Virus record (IMG/VR): IMGVR_UViG_3300033571_009404
Span: 246,115-310,114 of that record
Reading direction: 5' to 3' (one strand)
Source: a virus
Length of the DNA: 64,000 nt
Within the stretch, counting starts at the first letter, position 1, and the number at the start of each line of letters is the position of its first letter. The notes under the pieces are model-generated. The model was not told the origin of the DNA, did not search any database, and saw nothing but the letters and a program-made list of their open reading frames with translations. The translations under genes were made by a program, and so were the position numbers. Shown in pieces: positions 16,998-26,516 of the stretch.

Positions 16998-19076
16998 ATG
17001 CGTACTTTGAAACGTTTTCAGGTAAAGCTTTCGCTGGAGAGTGCTGACGAAGCAGAAGCAGCACAAAAGGAAGCCGAAGATAAACAATCTGAAGCTGAGA
17101 AGCAAAAGAAAGAAGCCGAAGAGGCAGCTACCAAGGCCGAAAAAGAAGGCAAAGAAGCTGCTGAAGCTGGCGCTGAAGCTGGTGAAGAACAAGCTGAGGC
17201 CGCTGAAGCAGGTGCAGAAGCAGAACAAGCCGCCGCTGAAGCGAGTGAAGCTGCAGCTGAAGCTACTGGCGAAACGACTCCTGAGGCAGGTACTGAAGCA
17301 GAAACTGCTGGTGAAACCACCGGTACTGAACCTGAAGCAGCTACTGGTACCGAAACCGATCCTCTGCCTGAACCCGAAGTCGAAGCTACTCCGGAAGCTG
17401 GTGCTGAAACCACTGGCGCTGAAGTGACCGATGCCGAAACCACGGCTGGTGAAACCGGTGCTGAAACTACCGGTGAGGCTGGTGCCGAAACTGCAGGTGA
17501 AGTAACCCCTGAAGCAACTGGTGAGGTTACTCCTGAAGCCACCGGAGAACCTGCTGGTGAACTGCCTCCGGATATCGCTCCTGAAGCTGAAGCTGGTATG
17601 GATGCTGGTGCCGCTGCAGGCGCTGAAGCAGCTGACGCTGCTGGCGCTGCTCTGGATGCCGCAGCTGCCGCTGGTGATGCAGATGCTGCCGCTGCAGCTG
17701 ATGCTGCTGCTCAAGCCGCTGGTACTGAAGTCACCGGTGAAGCTCCGCTGGAAAGCGAAGAAGCTGCACCCCAGACCGAGACCCAAGCACAGATCGAAGC
17801 ACTGAAACAGCAAGTCGCTGATATCGGCTCCAACATCGACTCGATCGAAACTGGTCTGATCGAACTGGAAAAGACTGCTGCTGAAGGCGACGTCGAACTG
17901 GACATCATCAATGAGCGTGAAGCTGCTCTGGATGAACTGGGTCAGTATAAGGAGATCGTGGAAGATTCCATCGAAGAAGGTGGTCTGACTCCTGGTGTGG
18001 CACAAGCCATCGAGATCGCTGTCGAAAGCCGTATGGAAGCTCTGGGCATGCCCAAGGCTATTCGTAAGCCGACGCCTTCCATGGAGCAGTTCACCACCCA
18101 CAGCGCACGTCTTCGCAATACCAAGGTGTCGCTGGAAGCGCTGAACATCAACATGGAATCGATCAAGAAGTCGCTGGTCGAAGCCTTCAAGCGTCTGCGT
18201 GAATGGGCTATCAAGTTCTTCCAACAGATCTTCGATGTCACCGACAAGATGGTTGCTCGTGCTGAGAAGCTGGCTTCGCTGGCTGCATCGACCAAGGGCG
18301 ATCCCAAAGAAGTGGCAATTACCGACGATCGTCTGTTCAAGGCTCTGGCTGTGGGTCAAGCAGTGCCGACCAATCTGCTGGGTGCTCTGCAACAACTGGG
18401 TTCGGTGGCTCAACCGATCATGACCGGTCAGGACGATCTGCTGGAACTGGCTCAAGTTGCAGTCAAGACGGTTTCCGGTGGTAACTTCGCTGGTCTGTCC
18501 AAGAACCTGCCGCTGCCTGCTCTGTCGGCTCCTGGTACCACTGCTGAACAAGGTTCGGATGAAGGTGATTGCCATACTCTGGTGACTCCGACTCTGATCG
18601 GTAACTTCCTGGTGTACCGCACTGGTCCCAAGACTTCGCTGCAAGGTGAAGCCGCTGTGGAAGCAATGAGCCAACTGGATGCTGGTGTGCGTGACCTGCC
18701 CAACGACATCGAAGGTGGTCAAGTCAAGCTGCTGACTCCGTCTCAAGCTGCTGAAGCTGCCAAGACGATCAGCCAACTGCTGCAAACCGTCAAGGCATAC
18801 AAGCCGGTTCAAGACAAGCTGAATGGTGTCAAGAGCCAAATGGCTAACGTGGCTTCCCGCATCAATCCGGAAGGCATGGAAGAAGCTGACGTGTCGGCCG
18901 CTAAGGCTGTTCTGGGTGGTCTGCAGAAGATCCTGGACCAACCTGCTGCTGCCGTGTCCAAGCGCGTTCTGACCGTATCCAAGGCTGTTCTGGATCTGGT
19001 GGAAGAATCGCTGAAGTCCGCTGGTGCTGGTGCTACTTCGGCAGCTCCGGCTGCTGGTGAAGCCAAGCCTGCGTAA
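16998..19076 (+). CDS. Hyperacidic inner-head-like virion protein
   Basis: A 692-residue protein. LSLES at 11-15 may be a maturation cleavage site. Residues 16-265 are almost wholly A, E, G, T, P and D, with imperfect GAET and TPEATGE repeats, and carry a large negative charge. A coiled coil and acidic linker follow. VSLEA at 377-381 then introduces an amphipathic helix (IKKSLVEAFKRLREWAIKFF) like that of the paralogues at 7011 and 8566, and a helical, strongly codon-biased C-terminal domain completes the protein. The C-terminal half places it with the inner-head proteins; the acidic half could be a removable propeptide, a DNA-mimic or a counter-charge segment in the head. A long antisense open frame covers it but is a by-product of the GC-skewed repeats. 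Confidence 0.65.
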   Translation: MRTLKRFQVKLSLESADEAEAAQKEAEDKQSEAEKQKKEAEEAATKAEKEGKEAAEAGAEAGEEQAEAAEAGAEAEQAAAEASEAAAEATGETTPEAGTEAETAGETTGTEPEAATGTETDPLPEPEVEATPEAGAETTGAEVTDAETTAGETGAETTGEAGAETAGEVTPEATGEVTPEATGEPAGELPPDIAPEAEAGMDAGAAAGAEAADAAGAALDAAAAAGDADAAAAADAAAQAAGTEVTGEAPLESEEAAPQTETQAQIEALKQQVADIGSNIDSIETGLIELEKTAAEGDVELDIINEREAALDELGQYKEIVEDSIEEGGLTPGVAQAIEIAVESRMEALGMPKAIRKPTPSMEQFTTHSARLRNTKVSLEALNINMESIKKSLVEAFKRLREWAIKFFQQIFDVTDKMVARAEKLASLAASTKGDPKEVAITDDRLFKALAVGQAVPTNLLGALQQLGSVAQPIMTGQDDLLELAQVAVKTVSGGNFAGLSKNLPLPALSAPGTTAEQGSDEGDCHTLVTPTLIGNFLVYRTGPKTSLQGEAAVEAMSQLDAGVRDLPNDIEGGQVKLLTPSQAAEAAKTISQLLQTVKAYKPVQDKLNGVKSQMANVASRINPEGMEEADVSAAKAVLGGLQKILDQPAAAVSKRVLTVSKAVLDLVEESLKSAGAGATSAAPAAGEAKPA

Positions 19077-19082
19077 TAGGTA

Positions 19083-19116
19083 ATGCGACTGGAGGGAGCG
19101 ATCTCTCCAGTCGTAT
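19083..19116. terminator. Hairpin upstream of the next structural gene
   Basis: GCGACTGGAG (19085-19094) pairs with CTCCAGTCGT (19105-19114) around a 10-nt loop. TATGCC follows on the 3' arm, as in several other hairpins here. Confidence 0.65.
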
Positions 19117-19141
19117 GCCGCTTGACTTCAAGGAGAACATC

Positions 19142-20446
19142 ATGCAGTTGAGTTTAGAAGAGGAAGATCTTCTAATTGAAGAAGCCCATGAAGCTTCTAA
19201 CCGCGTTGACGTGATGTTAAATGAAGCTGAACGCGCCGCTGCAATTGGTAATGCCATGGGTGAAACTGCAATCATCATTGATTCAGTAGAGCCCCTGACT
19301 CCTCGTGATATTGTCTTAGTTGACAAGATTGCACAAACTGCAGTAGGTGACAGTAGCAGTGAAACCATTCTTCCATCCATGGAAGCGTACGTAGGCAAAC
19401 CTGGCTACATCTCCTGTGAAGGACTGTATCAAACAGCGCATCGTGTTTTAGAGATTATTCTCGAAGCCATGCGTCGTGCTTGGGAAGCCGTTCGTGAATT
19501 CATTGTTAAGTTCGCTGGTCAAACCGCACGCCATCGTCGCCAAGTCTCTAAAGCTAAGAACCGCTTAGCTGCAGCTAAAGACGCCGACATGACTCATGGT
19601 ACTGTTTCTTTTGATGTGTTGCGAAGTGTTTACCAACGTGAAGGTAAAGCACCTAACAACGCAGCTGAACTGATCAGTGCCTATGAAGATGTTTACAAGG
19701 TTACCGATTACATGACTCACTTTGCACCGCTGGCTATTGGTCAGTTAAGTGTGAAGATCAAAGAAGCCTTTAGCCGTGCCGATAGCGCCTTGTCCAACAG
19801 TAACATGGATAAGGATGCAGGTCAGGCTGTAATCGATGCAGCATCCCAAACCGTAGTTAGAGAAGCGATCCAAACGTTTGATACCTTGAAGAGTCGCATG
19901 ACTTCTCAATTCCATGGGTCAAGCTTAGGTACGGATCCCACTGCGGGTTATACTGAAGTCCAATCCAATGCACTGCTGGATAATGCCAGCCTGTATGGAT
20001 TCTTCCCCATTGCAGAAGCAGGCCATGATGTCGATGTTGATCGTCTGAAGAATGCTGAAGTGATGGTTTCTTTCTCGTCTAAGTCTTACCCACCACCTAT
20101 TCGCATCAAGCCGTTTACGACGCCGACGTTGTCGGAAACTCGTAGACTCTTGGATATTGCCGATAAGTTGGTAGGTTTGATGGAAGATGATTCTGAATTG
20201 AAGAAGCTTGACAGTATGGCTAGTCAGTTAGCTTTGATCTCTGAATCGTTGACGAAGAAAGTAGAAGCACGTTTTGGTATCGCAGGACGTGGCGACTTAT
20301 CGCAGTTCCGTAGTCTCGTTTCTCTTAACGCGTCTCTTGCCCAATGGAGTGCTAAACCCTCTCTGTCGGCTAAGCGTTATGCTTCCCGTATTACCACCGC
20401 AATCATGATCGTGGTGGACGATACACTGAAGGCTTACGAAGTTTGA
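19142..20446 (+). CDS. Inner-head-like virion protein, paralogue 4
   Basis: A 434-residue helical protein. The ATG at 19142 has an ideal AAGGAG seven bases before it; an in-frame ATG at 19115 lies in the hairpin arm and is rejected. Acidic residues 1-75 are followed by PSMEAY (Glu81) and SCEGLY (Glu93), then an amphipathic helix rich in R, E and W (EAMRRAWEAVREFIVKF). This is the same acidic propeptide, [SC]-x-E and amphipathic-helix layout as at 7011, 8566 and 16998. The rest is helical and unrecognised. A hairpin terminates the gene. Confidence 0.6.
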   Translation: MQLSLEEEDLLIEEAHEASNRVDVMLNEAERAAAIGNAMGETAIIIDSVEPLTPRDIVLVDKIAQTAVGDSSSETILPSMEAYVGKPGYISCEGLYQTAHRVLEIILEAMRRAWEAVREFIVKFAGQTARHRRQVSKAKNRLAAAKDADMTHGTVSFDVLRSVYQREGKAPNNAAELISAYEDVYKVTDYMTHFAPLAIGQLSVKIKEAFSRADSALSNSNMDKDAGQAVIDAASQTVVREAIQTFDTLKSRMTSQFHGSSLGTDPTAGYTEVQSNALLDNASLYGFFPIAEAGHDVDVDRLKNAEVMVSFSSKSYPPPIRIKPFTTPTLSETRRLLDIADKLVGLMEDDSELKKLDSMASQLALISESLTKKVEARFGIAGRGDLSQFRSLVSLNASLAQWSAKPSLSAKRYASRITTAIMIVVDDTLKAYEV

Positions 20447-20448
20447 TG

Positions 20449-20490
20449 TCATAAGGCCCAGGGAGAAATCCCTGGGCTTCTATGCCGTAA
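20449..20490. terminator. Strong hairpin terminator
   Basis: CCCAGGGA and TCCCTGGG close a GAAA loop, with outer CATAAGG and CTTCTATG arms. TATGCCGT follows on the 3' side. Confidence 0.8.
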
Positions 20491-20553
20491 ATATTACCTA
20501 GGACGATTGATCCTATGATCAGACTTTAATCCCCTTTCATATAGGGTAACACT

Positions 20554-22119
20554 ATGCCTAAAGTATTTAAGACTCTGCCTGAGAAATACGAGTCGATCAC
20601 ACGCCCTATGGTCATCGGTATGGTCAAGGAAGTGATGAAGCGTACAGGCATTGATGCTTACACTGGCTTTCAGTTTTTAGGAACCGCCACTGAAGCAGCA
20701 CAAGCAGGTTCAATCTTAAATAACGACGATACGATCCAGACTCAGCAACGAGATCGTGTGTTCGTTAATATCCAAGAAGATTACTTCTCGGACCGCATGA
20801 GTTCTCAGGTACTGCATCGTCCTGAGAATGCATTCATCTTCTTAGATAGCGCATTAGAGACGTACATTAAGCCGGTGTACTCTTCGACCCATGTGCAAGT
20901 CACCATGACGTATCGGGCTCAAGACAAGCCTTCAGCTGAACGTTGGCGTGACAATCTGAAAACGAAGATGACAGACATGTGTGATACTAACCTTTACGAA
21001 GGTACGTATCACTACCCACTACCTTTAGAACTCATGGTCATCTTGGAAGAGATCTATGACCTGAGAGAAAAGCAAGGCGGTTATGGTGATAAGTTAGACG
21101 AGTACTTCATGAATCACGTGGATCCTCGTATGCGTATCGTTACTAACCAGGGCGGTAAGAACCCCTTAGTCGTTATGGCTGAGACCCAAGGTGAGATCGT
21201 GGGTCTTTGGGATTTCGATCGTACTCCACGTCAAATTGAAAAGACTGGTGATGGTGAAACCTTCTCTATTGAAGTTGGTTTTACTTTCAACTATGAACAA
21301 CCAGTGGGTTGCGACATGTCGTATCCCCTGATGATCCATAACCAGTTAATTCAATACCGTCCGACTTACGAAGAACGTCCATCTCGCGATATCGACAAGA
21401 AGAAGTCGTTTACATCGTCGGGTGAGTACTTCCGTGAATTCGAGTACGGGAAAGAACGTTACGTTCCATTGAAAGACCATGGGATTTTGATTCCACCATT
21501 TGATGAATTCATTCCAAATCAAGTGGTGAGTAATACCATGCGGTTGTTCAGTGTCCTCGTAGCCATCTCTCCAAGCAATAAGCGCGATTTAATGAATCTG
21601 AGGGACCTTCTCCCTCAGTATGAATTTAAACCGCGTATAGAGGCTCTATTGCGGTCTGAGGCACCTTGGATCCACATGCCGTACCGTTCCATCTTTAATA
21701 TCTCCCTTTATCGTTCAACTGAACTGCAATACTGGGATCAAGTAGAGATGGATGCGGACTTAAACATCCGCGCCACCAGTGACTTAGATATCCGTCAGTA
21801 CTATCATATTCGCTTGTCGATTATGTATGACCTGACTGCACTGAAGAAGGAAGACCGCGATCGTCTGAAGATTCATGGATGTGCATTAGCTGACATCATG
21901 GAAGAGTTGATGCCGTGGCGTCCCCGTCTTAAGACGATTGGTAACTGCTACGCACCCGCTACTGAGATCGATAGCGCAGCGCAAGATATCGACAAGCACG
22001 TCCGTGGCGTTTCAATCAATGGTGGTTGGCAATTCAACACTGTACAGACGCTCTACATTGAAGCAAACAAGGAGAAGGACAAAAATGCCAATCGTGAATC
22101 CAACCGACCAAGCACCTAA
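20554..22119 (+). CDS. Tail/neck structural protein
   Basis: A 521-residue protein, the first of six overlapping or abutting genes up to 25785. No catalytic motif, signal peptide or membrane segment is seen; the sequence is a mixed alpha/beta globular type rich in charged and aromatic residues. The C-terminal 12 codons overlap the start of the next gene. Such a tight block just before fibre genes is typical of baseplate or tail-completion genes in large myoviruses, which is the only basis for the assignment. Confidence 0.5.
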   Translation: MPKVFKTLPEKYESITRPMVIGMVKEVMKRTGIDAYTGFQFLGTATEAAQAGSILNNDDTIQTQQRDRVFVNIQEDYFSDRMSSQVLHRPENAFIFLDSALETYIKPVYSSTHVQVTMTYRAQDKPSAERWRDNLKTKMTDMCDTNLYEGTYHYPLPLELMVILEEIYDLREKQGGYGDKLDEYFMNHVDPRMRIVTNQGGKNPLVVMAETQGEIVGLWDFDRTPRQIEKTGDGETFSIEVGFTFNYEQPVGCDMSYPLMIHNQLIQYRPTYEERPSRDIDKKKSFTSSGEYFREFEYGKERYVPLKDHGILIPPFDEFIPNQVVSNTMRLFSVLVAISPSNKRDLMNLRDLLPQYEFKPRIEALLRSEAPWIHMPYRSIFNISLYRSTELQYWDQVEMDADLNIRATSDLDIRQYYHIRLSIMYDLTALKKEDRDRLKIHGCALADIMEELMPWRPRLKTIGNCYAPATEIDSAAQDIDKHVRGVSINGGWQFNTVQTLYIEANKEKDKNANRESNRPST

Positions 22120-23467
22120 GAAAGAAATTGAGGTGCCTGTTCAGATTGCGCCTGCAGAGTACAAAGGCGTAACTGTGGACACAGCTGTAGTGCCGATTCA
22201 CTCCTTGATCACTCACGTAGAAGGTCAACCGTGGACGGTAGACTACTATCAGAAAGTCAAGGATCAAGATACCGAGACGTCAGGACAGAACGTAACTCGT
22301 GAAGGTGCTTACGAGCAATACATCCGTATCAAGCATTTAGAGTTACGGGTGTCGCAAGCACTAGAGTCTCGTCAAGAAGCAGAATCCAAGCAGTGGGAGA
22401 TCGTCGGGGCAGCCAATAGCTATCCTGGTATCATTCCTTCGCAAGGTGATATGCTGATTGCTGATGTGGGCGATGGTCGTGAAGGGGTGTTTAAAGTTAA
22501 GACATCGCAACGGATGTCGATTCTGAAAGCACCAACTTACCAGATCACCTACGAGATGTCGGGTTTCTCTGACGACCACATCTTAGGAGAAGACTCCTAC
22601 ACACGTATCGAGGATCTGAACAGCAAAGTCATCAAGACCGTCTTCTTTGTGAAGGACTACATCCAACGTGGATTGAATCCCATCATTGAAGAAGAAGACT
22701 ACTACAACGTGGCGAAGTTAGCCCGTGCGTATGAAGACATGGTTAAGGACTACTACCGTAGTTTCTACAGCCCTCGTTACAGTACGCTACTGCCACCTGG
22801 TCAAGATGTCCCGATCTACGATGCATTCATGTTGCAAGCATTGCGTCAGATGTTTGAAACACGTGAAGCAGCTGAGATCATGAAGATCAAGAACTTGAAC
22901 ACTATGGGTGATCAAGTCATGCAAACGCAAACCATCTGGGATGCGTTATTGCAACGTGAAGGTCGCATCATCGACTATTGCGCGCAGCGCTTTGGTTTGA
23001 ACACTCTGTCGTCGTTCCGCAGTCAAGGGATGTTTGAAGGGATCTACTACTCCGGTATCGTCTATGTGGTGTATCCGCGTAATCCGGAGTTATCCATTGA
23101 TGATGCAATGGATAGGAAGAATGTGATTCTCTTAGACAAGAAGTTACAACGTAGCGCATCGAGAGCACTTACCATGCGTAACGGTATTCCTCTACCTGTT
23201 CTGGATGGCCTGCCTAGTGTGGATCCGATCCTGTTTAAGCCGGTGGATGACGACTACTACATCTTCAGTAAAGCGTTCTATGAACGCGACAAGGGTAACT
23301 ATTCTGCACTAGAAGCGATGGTGTGGAGTTATCTGGAAGGTAAAGCACTGTCGGTGAAGTGGTTGATTGAACTCTACGAGAACTATCGCGGTATGGGTGG
23401 TCTCGAACGGTTCTACTACACGCCGATCATCCTGTTCCTGATGAAAGCTTGTTTACGGAGTATCTAA
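22085..23467 (+). CDS. Tail/baseplate structural protein
   Basis: A 460-residue protein. The start is the ATG at 22085, preceded by AAGGAGAAGG; it lies 35 nt inside the previous gene in another frame, and the frame's upstream extension has no SD. The N-terminus is proline/glutamate-rich; the middle is charged and tyrosine-rich (for example EEEDYYNVAKLARAYEDMV). I do not recognise the family. Overlap on one side and a 1-nt gap on the other indicate coupled translation of a complex. Confidence 0.5.
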   Translation: MPIVNPTDQAPKKEIEVPVQIAPAEYKGVTVDTAVVPIHSLITHVEGQPWTVDYYQKVKDQDTETSGQNVTREGAYEQYIRIKHLELRVSQALESRQEAESKQWEIVGAANSYPGIIPSQGDMLIADVGDGREGVFKVKTSQRMSILKAPTYQITYEMSGFSDDHILGEDSYTRIEDLNSKVIKTVFFVKDYIQRGLNPIIEEEDYYNVAKLARAYEDMVKDYYRSFYSPRYSTLLPPGQDVPIYDAFMLQALRQMFETREAAEIMKIKNLNTMGDQVMQTQTIWDALLQREGRIIDYCAQRFGLNTLSSFRSQGMFEGIYYSGIVYVVYPRNPELSIDDAMDRKNVILLDKKLQRSASRALTMRNGIPLPVLDGLPSVDPILFKPVDDDYYIFSKAFYERDKGNYSALEAMVWSYLEGKALSVKWLIELYENYRGMGGLERFYYTPIILFLMKACLRSI

Positions 23468-23468
23468 C

Positions 23469-24071
23469 ATGTTTAACCAACGCGTCGATAGAATCGAAGA
23501 CACTGCGACGTGGAAGATCTGGAATAAGCGCTGGCAATGTAATGTGAAGCGTATCGACTTGATCCCTGAACAAGAACTCAGGACTCGCGGTACCTTCACT
23601 TACGGGAACCCTATGCAAGACCGAGATATGATCAATGAATGGGTCTTGACATACCAGTCAATTAATGAAATGGTTGAACTCTACCGTCGTGGTGTGGTCA
23701 TCCGTTTTCCTAAGCGCAAGGAAGCAATTACGATTTATGAGTTAGTCAACGAACACTTACTCCTTTGGATCGACTACTTGAAGTGGAGTGGTATGTACAA
23801 TGCCCCCTACAATGATTTGGTCGAGATGGACGAGTTCGCTTGTGACTTACACGCTCAGGTGAAGTTCGATCTGAAGAACTCCATTGATAAGTCTATCTTC
23901 CAAGAACGCATCAGCGCCATTACGGAGTTTAGCCGTAATCGCTTAATAGCTCGTTCCAGAACCAACCAAGGTCGTGTCCTCACCGATGAGGAATTAGAGC
24001 AGATCTATCCTAAGCGGGATAGTCTCGCATTTTTGATCAGGAAACTACAGGCTGAAGGAGGCATGTACTGA
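23469..24071 (+). CDS. Tail/baseplate-associated protein
   Basis: A 200-residue basic protein, one base after the previous stop and overlapping the next start (TGATGA). Helical, with several Trp/Tyr residues and an arginine-rich C-terminal third. No recognised motif. Its size and position suggest a small connector or baseplate component. Confidence 0.45.
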   Translation: MFNQRVDRIEDTATWKIWNKRWQCNVKRIDLIPEQELRTRGTFTYGNPMQDRDMINEWVLTYQSINEMVELYRRGVVIRFPKRKEAITIYELVNEHLLLWIDYLKWSGMYNAPYNDLVEMDEFACDLHAQVKFDLKNSIDKSIFQERISAITEFSRNRLIARSRTNQGRVLTDEELEQIYPKRDSLAFLIRKLQAEGGMY

Positions 24072-25423
24072 TGAATATCATGGATACCTCGTTAGGTCTC
24101 ACGATCCAACGTGTGATGAAGAATCCAACACGTTCTAGCTTCACCTGGTCAGCCATCGTCCATGCAGGTGGTCGTGACATTCCAGCGATCAAAGTGATGA
24201 ACCACGATGATAACTGTGACTACTTCGCTAACGTGGCTGATGAGACCATGTTGACGTTAACGTTGCAACCATCGTTATTCTTCAAGTACATCTACCCCAA
24301 TCAAGAAGCCATTGAAGTCACCGTGGTGAAAACACCATTGGGTGAACGTGGTTTGATTGATCCAACAGGTACGCACCAGTCTGAACGCTATGTAGCTACT
24401 TACATCGACCGGGGTAATCCGATTGTGCAAGGCACTACAGCAAATGATCCTGGTGACGCTGCAACTGACTTGGGTGACTTCGTTGAGATTGAGTTCCAGT
24501 TAATTAACTTAGCTGTCGCTCGCATGCGTCTGTTACCAACAGGTGGTGTTTATCGCAAGATGACGCCGGGTGATGCATTACGTGCACTGCTGGATACTTA
24601 CTCCAAACAAATCAAAGTAGACAAACTCCGCTTACCGCAAGGTGTAGAGATGTCTCCTCCCAATAACACCAAAGTGCGTGAGCAAATGGTGATACCTCAT
24701 GGGACGATGCTCTTGGATGTGCCGCGTATTTTCCAAGAGCAGTTTGGTATCTATTCAGCTGGGTTCAGTTATTACTACTGCAAAGATCGCTGGTATGTCT
24801 GGCCCTGCTATGATGTCAAGCGTGAAAACATCCAGACCATGAAAGGTTTGGTGATTGCAATTCCACCCAATCGGTTCCCTGAAGCTGATCGTACCTTCCA
24901 AGCAAGTGGTAGTCTCTTAACCATTTTAGCAACAGGAGACAAAGACTTCAGTGATGACAGTAACACCTTACGGGCAAACCAAGGTAACGGTGTACGCTTT
25001 GCATCAGCAGCTAACGTCATGGATGGATCCATGGTGCAGTCCAATGATAACAAGGCTTACTTATCACGTGGACTGAACAACACAGAAACCATTTCCACAC
25101 GCAACGACAGCGATTATGACAATGTTTTAGTCTCTCCAACTCGGGTGACGTCTAACCCGTATTTGGAGTTATCAAAGATGGCGGGTCGTGAAGGTTCTAC
25201 GATGTCGTTTGTCTGGGATAATTCTGATCCGTCGTATTTGTATCCGGGTATGCCATTCACCTGTTACTATCTGGATAAAGGTAACATCAAGTCATTGCAA
25301 GGTATTCTTGTGAAACATCAAAGCGCAACGCGTCTTAACGGTTTGGGTATGACGGAATTGCGTTACAAGACCGCTACTGTAGTGACGTTGTATGTCAACC
25401 GTAATCTGGAGAGTACATCATGA
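24071..25423 (+). CDS. Tail structural protein, possible baseplate hub
   Basis: A 450-residue, beta-rich protein starting within the stop of the previous gene. It opens with a hydrophobic/charged strand pattern, has a proline-rich centre (VEMSPPNNTKVREQMV) and a C-terminal part rich in small and polar residues (SFVWDNSDPSYLYPGMPFTCYYL). The pattern is reminiscent of hub proteins made of several small beta barrels, but I see no diagnostic motif, so this is a weak inference. Its 3' end overlaps the next start by ATGA. Confidence 0.45.
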   Translation: MNIMDTSLGLTIQRVMKNPTRSSFTWSAIVHAGGRDIPAIKVMNHDDNCDYFANVADETMLTLTLQPSLFFKYIYPNQEAIEVTVVKTPLGERGLIDPTGTHQSERYVATYIDRGNPIVQGTTANDPGDAATDLGDFVEIEFQLINLAVARMRLLPTGGVYRKMTPGDALRALLDTYSKQIKVDKLRLPQGVEMSPPNNTKVREQMVIPHGTMLLDVPRIFQEQFGIYSAGFSYYYCKDRWYVWPCYDVKRENIQTMKGLVIAIPPNRFPEADRTFQASGSLLTILATGDKDFSDDSNTLRANQGNGVRFASAANVMDGSMVQSNDNKAYLSRGLNNTETISTRNDSDYDNVLVSPTRVTSNPYLELSKMAGREGSTMSFVWDNSDPSYLYPGMPFTCYYLDKGNIKSLQGILVKHQSATRLNGLGMTELRYKTATVVTLYVNRNLESTS

Positions 25424-25785
25424 ATCGTGAACTGATATTGGATCTGATGCAGCAACGGAAGAATTTCAACGAGAAGATGGATAAGCAGTTGTTGGATGCG
25501 ATGGGGATTCCTACCAATCCAGCTGTGCGTATTGGCTTGTCGTTTGATGCTGAGGGTATGGGTAAGGATGAACAATTCTCGCACATCCCTTCAACAGAAC
25601 CGTTACCAACTCCTGGTATTTATTGCTTGAATGGGGAGGCAGGTCCTTACACGTTTCAAGTAGAAGTGATGGAAGTTCAAGGTTCAGAGATCATGTGTAT
25701 TTACGACATCATGGGTGAGTCTGTGCCGTTTCGTTTGCCAGTGAAAGTCTTCAATAAACTCTTTGTGAGTTTCGATGATTTTTAG
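25420..25785 (+). CDS. Small tail-operon protein
   Basis: A 121-residue protein, coupled by an ATGA overlap to the previous gene and last in the block. The N-terminal 30 residues form a charged helix; the rest looks like a small beta barrel (PTPGIYCLNGEAGPYTFQVE onward). This could be a short spike- or hub-associated module. A strong hairpin follows. Confidence 0.45.
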   Translation: MNRELILDLMQQRKNFNEKMDKQLLDAMGIPTNPAVRIGLSFDAEGMGKDEQFSHIPSTEPLPTPGIYCLNGEAGPYTFQVEVMEVQGSEIMCIYDIMGESVPFRLPVKVFNKLFVSFDDF

Positions 25786-25795
25786 TAGTAAACCC

Positions 25796-25824
25796 AAGGG
25801 GAGAGAGCGATCTCTCCCTTTATG
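25796..25824. terminator. Strong hairpin terminator ending the tail operon
   Basis: AAGGGGAGAGA (25796-25806) pairs with TCTCTCCCTTT (25811-25821) around GCGA; TATGCCGT follows. It marks the boundary between the tail operon and the fibre-paralogue region. Confidence 0.8.
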
Positions 25825-25911
25825 CCGTTACTAATATTTCCTGAAAGAAATAGTAATAATTATTGGAAATACTATGTTGTATTCCCCGCGTACGTTCATA
25901 GAGAGCTTTTC

Positions 25912-26448
25912 ATGGATATTGAAAAACCGTACGGAGGACTCAGTAACGATCGACTTACCGCTCTCATCAACAGAGATAATCAGAAGACTTTAGTCGAAGG
26001 TGTTGACTTTACATTTGGTACTCCAAGTGACTATTCTGATAGTCAAGGACGTAACACCCAAGTCACAATCACACCTGTGCCCGGTAAGAAATACAAGGGT
26101 CCTGCAGATCTTCACTATAAGCGATTACCTCTGTTGGTACTTGATGATTTGTCCTCTGGCTATATTGTCAAAGTACAAATACCTGGACTTCCCTTTTCCA
26201 TCCATGGAATGTTAAGCGCTATTAATACGGCGTTGGGACTTAACCTCATCGAAGACGAGGTCCAGGATGTAGAGTACACTGAGAAGTTAGCTGAGTACCC
26301 CTTAAGAATTAATCAAGGAATCTCCCTTGCATGGGTAGATTCCGAGTACCAATTTAAAGTGCATCACATTGGAGACGATGTTTTACTCTCTGATGCGATT
26401 GTCTTTAATGTTCTGGACGGGTTGGAATTTGTCCAGTTATCTGAGTAA
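25912..26448 (+). CDS. Tail-fibre paralogue family A, single-domain member
   Basis: A 178-residue protein with one copy of the family A domain: an LTALIN helix near the start, NTQVTITPVPGKKYKGPADL with the conserved Y-x-G/R-L turn, a GMLSAINTALGLNL helix and the terminal LDGL. The upstream in-frame ATG at 25822 falls inside the terminator arm, so the ATG at 25912 is preferred, although its SD (GAGAG) is modest. Codon use is AT-richer than in the next member. Family A is defined by comparison within this window; a fibre or baseplate-decoration role is inferred from the neighbouring fibre genes. Confidence 0.6.
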   Translation: MDIEKPYGGLSNDRLTALINRDNQKTLVEGVDFTFGTPSDYSDSQGRNTQVTITPVPGKKYKGPADLHYKRLPLLVLDDLSSGYIVKVQIPGLPFSIHGMLSAINTALGLNLIEDEVQDVEYTEKLAEYPLRINQGISLAWVDSEYQFKVHHIGDDVLLSDAIVFNVLDGLEFVQLSE

Positions 26449-26516
26449 GTAATTACTCAATTTTATGCAGTACTGCATGTAGTCCACTCAACCTGTCATC
26501 TCCTATAGGAAGCATC

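Noticed and set aside
16992-18941. 649-residue open frame on the minus strand
   Set aside because: It lies entirely antisense to the hyperacidic virion gene; its S/F/C/G-rich sequence is the mirror of GAA/GCT-type codons, and no SD or neighbour supports it.
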